Positions 59,282 through 64,000 of a DNA stretch of 64,000 nt are shown here, piece by piece. The position numbers were made by a program, and so were the translations under genes. The notes beneath the pieces are model-generated. The model had not been told where the DNA came from, ran no database searches, and was given only the letters and a program-made list of their open reading frames with translations. The stretch is from Faucicola osloensis_C (lineage in GTDB: Bacteria > Pseudomonadota > Gammaproteobacteria > Pseudomonadales > Moraxellaceae), in NCBI GenBank assembly GCA_019353055.1, contig JABAHL010000001.1, forward strand, positions 186,001 through 250,000, in the 5' to 3' direction. The stretch's first letter is position 1. Every line of letters starts with the position of its first letter.

Positions 59282-60061
59282 ATGAAAATTTCTATAATAA
59301 CAGCAACTTATAATCGTGAAAAGCTATTATCTAAACTTTACAAAAGCTTATGTGAACAAACATGTAAGGATTTTGAATGGATTGTTATTGATGATGGAAG
59401 TGTTGATGATACTGAAGAATTAGTTAATGAATTTATAAATAAAAAAATTATTTATATAACTTATGTTAAAAAAATCAATGGTGGAAAACATACAGCTATG
59501 AATTTAGGAATTGATATTGCAAAGTGCGAATTTTGCTTTTTTGTAGATAGCGATGATTTCCTACCTTCTAATAGTATTGAAATAATATATGAAAAACTTA
59601 ATCATATCAAAAATCTAGACGAGTACGACAAACTGGCAGGAATATGCGGAGATAATCAAGATCAAAATGGTAGATTAATTGGCACATCATCACCGAACAA
59701 TAAAATAATGAATTATCTAGATTACAGATATAAACTAAAAATAAAAGGTGATAAGAGTGAAATCTATAGAACCAAAGTTTTAAAAGAGTACAAATTTCCA
59801 GAATTTGCAAATGAAAAGTTTTGTCCAGAAGCCCTAGTTTGGAATAGAATTGCTAAATATTATGATATGTTTTTTTTTAATGATATTATATATGTAAGAT
59901 ATTATCAAAAAGATGGTTTAACATCAAAAATTACGGAAATTAGAAGGAAATCTCCTAAAAGTACTTTATTGTATTATAAAGAATTTGCAACTAATCCTAA
60001 GATTCCTTACTATTTTAGACTTAGAGCGGTTATTAATTATTTAAGGTTCAAAGTTTTATAA
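59282..60061 (+). CDS. Family 2 glycosyltransferase
   Basis: A 259-residue GT-A enzyme. The N-terminus KISIITATYNRE is the UDP-binding strand, IDDGSVDDT follows, and D89-S-D91-D is the metal-binding DxD-type motif. Donor and acceptor cannot be read. The coding sequence is very AT-rich (many AAA, TTA, ATA and AGA codons), unlike the housekeeping genes, a sign of recent transfer within capsule loci. No good Shine-Dalgarno. Confidence 0.88.
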   Translation: MKISIITATYNREKLLSKLYKSLCEQTCKDFEWIVIDDGSVDDTEELVNEFINKKIIYITYVKKINGGKHTAMNLGIDIAKCEFCFFVDSDDFLPSNSIEIIYEKLNHIKNLDEYDKLAGICGDNQDQNGRLIGTSSPNNKIMNYLDYRYKLKIKGDKSEIYRTKVLKEYKFPEFANEKFCPEALVWNRIAKYYDMFFFNDIIYVRYYQKDGLTSKITEIRRKSPKSTLLYYKEFATNPKIPYYFRLRAVINYLRFKVL

Positions 60062-60106
60062 AATCCTCTTAATGTAAAAAAACAAAATTTGAAATAGCGG
60101 GTGAAA

Positions 60107-61081
60107 ATGGTATTAAATAAGTTAGGTTTTTCAATTTGCATACTTTGTTTTTTATGTTTGGCAACTATCAGTATGGGATTTGATTTATATGCTCATGGGG
60201 TATTGTTTTACTTCTTTGAATATACTTTGAACCCATCAGACTTATTATTTGATAAAGTCGTTTTGCCTAGATATTTGTTACTAAGCTACATTTATGAAAT
60301 AACTAGAAGATTAGGGATACCACTTGGTATTGTAGTATTATTTTTAGTTTGTTTTCCTTGTTATACTGTTTCAAAAAAATTCACTAATAAAAAAAATTAT
60401 AAAATCAATACCATAGAAGCTTTTATTTTAATTGTCATGATAAATTTGTGTCTTTTTTATTCCGGACTTAGTTTAGTCTTATTATGGCTAATTGCCTTAC
60501 TTATTACAAAAAAGAGAATATTTTTAATTGGTGGATTATTTCATCCTGTAGGTATAGTTTTAAGTTTTATATTAGTTATATTTAATCGTAAATATCTAAC
60601 ACAGTTTTTCATCAATTTAATATTATTCCTCTTTATTTTATACTTACTTTCTAAATGGGGTTATTTTTCATCATCTCAATCGCCTTATATATTTAGAAAT
60701 GAGATTTCACTGGATAAAAATAATTTATTGAAGTTATTGACACTATCTTTAGAATCTAAATCTAGGGAAATAGGAGGTTTATTATTTATTGGATTGATAT
60801 CATTTTTAGCAAAAAGTAAATTAGCCAATATGATTAATAAAATTCGTAAAATTTATATTAATAATATATTAATAATATTTTTCCAAATTATAATAATAAT
60901 TGGTACGAATTTTTATTTTATTTTTAATGCTCGCCATAATTTGATATTTGATATTTTAGAGTTTGAGATTTCCGATCCAATATATGCTACTTGGTTAGAC
61001 TGGGGGAAAAGGGATTTACAAGATAGTCCAAGGTCTTTATATAATAAAAGATATGATAATTCTACCTACTATCTAGACTAA
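60107..61081 (+). CDS. Hydrophobic polytopic protein, probable Wzy/EpsG-type polymerase
   Basis: A 324-residue protein with eight to ten hydrophobic segments (for example SICILCFLCLATISM, LILFLFILYLLSKW, NILIIFFQIIIIIG). Polymerases have poor sequence conservation, so the call rests on topology plus position between a glycosyltransferase and the remaining assembly genes, and on the absence of another polymerase candidate here. ATG 60107 preferred; GTG 60101 is open too. It is the most AT-rich gene of the window. Confidence 0.65.
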   Translation: MVLNKLGFSICILCFLCLATISMGFDLYAHGVLFYFFEYTLNPSDLLFDKVVLPRYLLLSYIYEITRRLGIPLGIVVLFLVCFPCYTVSKKFTNKKNYKINTIEAFILIVMINLCLFYSGLSLVLLWLIALLITKKRIFLIGGLFHPVGIVLSFILVIFNRKYLTQFFINLILFLFILYLLSKWGYFSSSQSPYIFRNEISLDKNNLLKLLTLSLESKSREIGGLLFIGLISFLAKSKLANMINKIRKIYINNILIIFFQIIIIIGTNFYFIFNARHNLIFDILEFEISDPIYATWLDWGKRDLQDSPRSLYNKRYDNSTYYLD

Positions 61082-61160
61082 TTAATTTAGTATACTTAAT
61101 GTTGTTATGATTAATAAATACTTTAACGTAGTTTATTTAATATTTTTTTAAGGCTCTAAA

Positions 61161-62237
61161 ATGAAGATTCTTTATATTATTACTGGATTAGGCTTAGGTG
61201 GTGCAGAGAAAGTCGTTTGTGATTTAGCTGACCAAATGATTTTAAAGGGTCACGAAGTTAAAATAGCATACTTGACCGGAGATAAACTTGTAATACCGAG
61301 ATCTCCTAACGTTGAAATCATATATTTAGCTTTAAATGGTATAAAATCTTTTATTCCTGCATCTAGCCAATACCGTAACTTATTAAGAAGCTTCCGTCCT
61401 GATGTAGTTCATGCTCACATGGTTCACGCCAATATTTTCGCAAGATTAAACCGTATTAATCAAAAATTTCCTAAACTTATTTGTACTGCTCACAATTCTA
61501 ATGAAGGTGGTAAAATTCGAATGTTAGCCTATAAATATACTACCCCATTATCTGACATTAATACCAACGTTAGTAAGGAAGCATCACAGGCGCTTATTGA
61601 TAAAGGCGCATTTACCAAAGATAATTTGATAACAGTTTATAATGGTATTGATCTAGATAAATTTAACATCAGTAAAACTAGCAATGATATAGTTTCAATA
61701 GATAAAGACTTTATAAACTGTATCTCAGTTGGCAGGTTTAATGAACAAAAAGATTATCCAAATTTATTGGAAGCAATTGCACTGTTGAATATAAAATCAA
61801 AAATCCCTGTTAAATTTCAGATTGCTGGGGATGGGGCATTACGTTCAGAATTAGAAAGCTTGATTGATAAATTAAGTTTACACGACTACGTTGATTTATT
61901 GGGAAATAGAAAAGATATACCTCAGCTTTTAAATCATTCTAAGTTTTTTATCTTATCGTCTAAGCATGAAGGATTGCCTACAGTGGTAATTGAGGCTATG
62001 GCATGTGGATGCTTTGTTATAGCGACAGACTGTGGTGGTACAGCAGAAATTATGGGTGATACAGGTATTCTTGTTCCGCCCCAAGATAGTCAAGCATTGA
62101 CCGCTGCTATTCAAAAAGCACTTTCACTAAGTGATGAGGAAATTGCTCAAAACAACATAAAAGCAAGAAAAAGAATTGAAGAATTATTCTCTCTCGAAAA
62201 AAGTGTCGAAAAATGGTTAGAAATCTATGAACAGTAA
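61161..62237 (+). CDS. Family 4 glycosyltransferase
   Basis: A 358-residue GT-B glycosyltransferase. The N-terminal GLGLGGAEKVV is the acceptor-side loop; ISVGRFNEQKDYPNLLEAI and SSKHEGLPTVVIEAMACG are the donor-binding EX7E-type block (E in HEGLPTVVIE). Sugar specificity unknown. The stop overlaps the next glycosyltransferase start by 11 nt, suggesting coupled translation. Confidence 0.9.
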   Translation: MKILYIITGLGLGGAEKVVCDLADQMILKGHEVKIAYLTGDKLVIPRSPNVEIIYLALNGIKSFIPASSQYRNLLRSFRPDVVHAHMVHANIFARLNRINQKFPKLICTAHNSNEGGKIRMLAYKYTTPLSDINTNVSKEASQALIDKGAFTKDNLITVYNGIDLDKFNISKTSNDIVSIDKDFINCISVGRFNEQKDYPNLLEAIALLNIKSKIPVKFQIAGDGALRSELESLIDKLSLHDYVDLLGNRKDIPQLLNHSKFFILSSKHEGLPTVVIEAMACGCFVIATDCGGTAEIMGDTGILVPPQDSQALTAAIQKALSLSDEEIAQNNIKARKRIEELFSLEKSVEKWLEIYEQ

Positions 62238-63366
62238 AAAAATTATAATCATCGGCACAATCGCATCCAGTCTTTATACCTTTCGTAAAGACTTAATATT
62301 GTCACTATTGGCAAAGGGTCATACTGTCCATGCCTTCACGTCTGATAGTGACAAAACCGAGCTTGCCAAAATTGCCCAATTAGGGGCAATTCCTACTCAT
62401 TACGAGCTTAGTCGAGGCGGTCTTAATCCTTATGAGGATTTATCTAACACCATAGGTCTGTATCAAAAAATCAAAAAAATCCAGCCCAATATCGTTCTTA
62501 GCTATTTTATCAAGCCTGTCATATATGGCACACTTGCTGCCAAACTCGCCAAAGTACCCAAAAAAATCGCTATGATAGAAGGCTTAGGTTTCGCCTTTAC
62601 CGAGCAGCCAGAAGGTTACTCAAAAAAAGCCAAAATCGTACAACGAGTGCAAGTCGCTCTATTTAAACTGGCATTGCCATTGGCCAATAAAATTATTTTC
62701 CTTAATGCTGATGATGTTAAAGATCTATTACACTCGCACAGTATTCCTGTTCGACATTATGAGGTATTGGGTGGAATTGGGTTAAAATTAGACGACTATC
62801 CTTATCAGCCTGTTAATCCAAAAAATGGTAAAATAAACTTCTTATTTATCGGTCGTTTGCTCAAAGAAAAGGGGATTTTTGACTTTATCGAAGCGGCAAA
62901 AATCGTCAAACAACAATATCCAAAAGCCAAATTTACCGTACTTGGTAATATAGATGCCGATAATCCAGGGGCGTTACATTTCGAGCAAGTGCATGAACTG
63001 GTAGCGAATGGACTGATTGATTACCCAGGGCAAGTGGCAAATGTCGTGGATTGGATTGCTGATAGTCATGTATTTGTATTGCCATCGTATCGCGAGGGAG
63101 TGCCACGCAGTACCCAAGAGGCAATGGCAGTCGGGCGTGCTATCATCACCACTGATGTGCCTGGTTGCCGAGAGACAGTGGTTGATGGGGTTAATGGATT
63201 TTTGGTGCCAAAGTGGAATCCGCAGGCCTTAGCCGAGAAAATGATTTATTTCATCGAAAATCCAGAGCAAATTCAAGCAATGGGTGAAGAAAGTTATAAA
63301 ATAGCCCAAGAAAAATTTGATGCTCGTAAAGTTAATGAACGACTACTAAAAATTTTAGGAGTATAA
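62227..63366 (+). CDS. Family 4 glycosyltransferase, PglA-like
   Basis: A 379-residue GT-B enzyme. It resembles Campylobacter PglA, which adds GalNAc alpha-1,3 to undecaprenyl-PP-diNAcBac: SSLYTFRKDLILSLLAKGH, ELSRGGLNPYEDL, KIAMIEGLGFAFTEQ, FLFIGRLLKEKGIFDFIEAA and SYREGVPRSTQEAMAVGR. It overlaps the preceding gene by 11 nt and ends immediately before the PglC-like gene. Its GC level returns to that of the conserved end of the locus. The exact sugar is inferred from the PglA likeness and context. Confidence 0.85.
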   Translation: MNSKKIIIIGTIASSLYTFRKDLILSLLAKGHTVHAFTSDSDKTELAKIAQLGAIPTHYELSRGGLNPYEDLSNTIGLYQKIKKIQPNIVLSYFIKPVIYGTLAAKLAKVPKKIAMIEGLGFAFTEQPEGYSKKAKIVQRVQVALFKLALPLANKIIFLNADDVKDLLHSHSIPVRHYEVLGGIGLKLDDYPYQPVNPKNGKINFLFIGRLLKEKGIFDFIEAAKIVKQQYPKAKFTVLGNIDADNPGALHFEQVHELVANGLIDYPGQVANVVDWIADSHVFVLPSYREGVPRSTQEAMAVGRAIITTDVPGCRETVVDGVNGFLVPKWNPQALAEKMIYFIENPEQIQAMGEESYKIAQEKFDARKVNERLLKILGV

Positions 63367-63966
63367 ATGCTAAAACGTGCCTTTGATATCGCTGCTTCTA
63401 CTTCTGCCCTTGTAGTGCTATCGCCAGTACTTGCGATTACGGCGTATAAAGTCAAAAAAGAACTAGGCTCGCCGGTGCTATTTCGTCAAACTCGTCCAGG
63501 TTTACATGGCAAGCCATTTGAGATGGTTAAGTTTCGTACCATGAAAGATGCGACTGATAAAGAAGGTAACGCGCTGCCAGATAGTCAGCGCCTGACTGAC
63601 TTTGGTAAAAGACTGCGTGCCAGTAGCCTTGATGAATTGCCCGAACTTTGGAATGTGCTGAAAGGAGATATGAGTTTGGTTGGTCCTAGACCACTACTGA
63701 TGGAATATTTACCTCTATATAGCGCTGAACAAGCCAAGCGTCACAACGTGCGTCCAGGGGTGACAGGTTATGCCCAAGTCAATGGTCGCAATAGTTTGAG
63801 TTGGGAAGATAAGTTCAAGCTTGATACCTGGTATGTTGAGCATCAATCATTTTTGTTAGATATGAAAATCTTGCTAAAAACCGTCAAAAAAGTCATTATC
63901 AAAGACGGTATCAGTGCCGAGGGTGAAGCAACGATGACAAAATTTACAGGTTCAAGGGTGATTTGA
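63367..63966 (+). CDS. Initiating phosphoglycosyl transferase, PglC-like
   Basis: A 199-residue monotopic bacterial sugar transferase that puts phospho-sugar onto undecaprenyl-P. The N-terminal re-entrant helix (KRAFDIAASTSALVVLSPVL) is followed by KFRTM, the catalytic D-E pair in ASSLDELPELWNVLKGDMSLVGPRP (split around residue 100) and RPGVTGYAQVNGRN. The size matches PglC (about 200), not the larger WbaP. The ATG begins right after the PglA-like stop, with TAGGAG upstream; likely coupled. Confidence 0.92.
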   Translation: MLKRAFDIAASTSALVVLSPVLAITAYKVKKELGSPVLFRQTRPGLHGKPFEMVKFRTMKDATDKEGNALPDSQRLTDFGKRLRASSLDELPELWNVLKGDMSLVGPRPLLMEYLPLYSAEQAKRHNVRPGVTGYAQVNGRNSLSWEDKFKLDTWYVEHQSFLLDMKILLKTVKKVIIKDGISAEGEATMTKFTGSRVI

Positions 63967-63968
63967 CG

Positions 63969-64000
63969 ATGTCACAATTAATTGGTATTTATGGTGCAAG
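63969..64000 (+). CDS. Start of a probable PglD-like sugar acetyltransferase (partial)
   Basis: Only the first ten codons are in the window (MSQLIGIYGA, next Ser likely). The I-x-I-Y-G-A beginning and the position directly after a PglC-like gene match PglD, the UDP-4-amino-sugar N-acetyltransferase of the bacillosamine pathway. Two bases separate it from the preceding stop. Confidence 0.5.
   Translation, partial: MSQLIGIYGA

Noticed and set aside
1..64000. Insertion sequences or prophage
   Set aside because: No transposase, integrase, phage structural gene or terminal inverted repeat pair with target duplication was seen.

Overview
The window reads as chromosomal DNA of a Moraxellaceae-type gammaproteobacterium (Moraxella/Psychrobacter-like). 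This rests on the mixture of gene families (FabR-like regulator, AcnB, YeaC, CcoS, HMwFabG/thiolase/MaoC set, Wza-Wzb-Wzc) and the moderately low GC; species is not assignable by reading alone. Most of it is ordinary housekeeping sequence. I found no phage, insertion sequence or CRISPR array.

Layout. 0-7 kb: the 3' end of tamB, a FabR/DesT-like TetR regulator, dgt, a small membrane protein, and rsmD with mrdA (PBP2). 7-13 kb: a DUF445 membrane protein and the cytochrome c maturation block ccmF-ccmG-ccmH-ccmI, tightly overlapped. 13-20 kb: adk, rpsT, an HTATIP2-like SDR, rraA and mfd, plus small ORFs including a 27-codon acidic peptide with its own Shine-Dalgarno and terminator. 20-27 kb: a TauE/UreH protein with a His/Met-rich tail, ccoS, a periplasmic rhodanese with Ser at the catalytic Cys site, ydcF-like, murB, hslR, a lysophospholipase and lipA. 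27-33 kb: acnB, a frameshifted dinB, then terC behind a recognisable yybP-ykoY manganese riboswitch, facing the Mn-dependent pyrophosphatase gene. 33-44 kb: argD, yacG, a TrmB-like methyltransferase, an RDD protein, DUF3025, mnmG, an AEC transporter, a DUF4105/Lnb-domain protein and yeaC. 44-51 kb: thiolase diverging from a high-molecular-weight FabG and a MaoC hydratase (a beta-oxidation or reverse-oxidation set), a beta-lactamase-fold hydrolase, HIT and a ModA lipoprotein.

51.6-64 kb: tRNA-Leu(CAA), then a one-direction surface polysaccharide locus: wza-wzb-wzc, a PglF/CapD-type dehydratase, a flippase, glycosyltransferases, a likely polymerase, a PglA-like transferase, a PglC-like initiating transferase and the first codons of a probable PglD. 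Together these suggest a repeat unit started on undecaprenyl-P with a bacillosamine-type sugar, assembled by Wzx/Wzy and exported by Wza/Wzc. The centre (about 57.9-61.1 kb) is clearly more AT-rich than its surroundings, as expected for exchanged serotype-specific genes.

The most unusual non-coding signal is a recurring set of short tandem duplications, mostly 12-16 bp, in the spacers from 3 to 49 kb, often touching start or stop codons. Other points worth a second look are the Mn riboswitch, the Cys-to-Ser rhodanese, the His/Met tail, the 27-residue acidic peptide, and an ops-like element in the wza leader.
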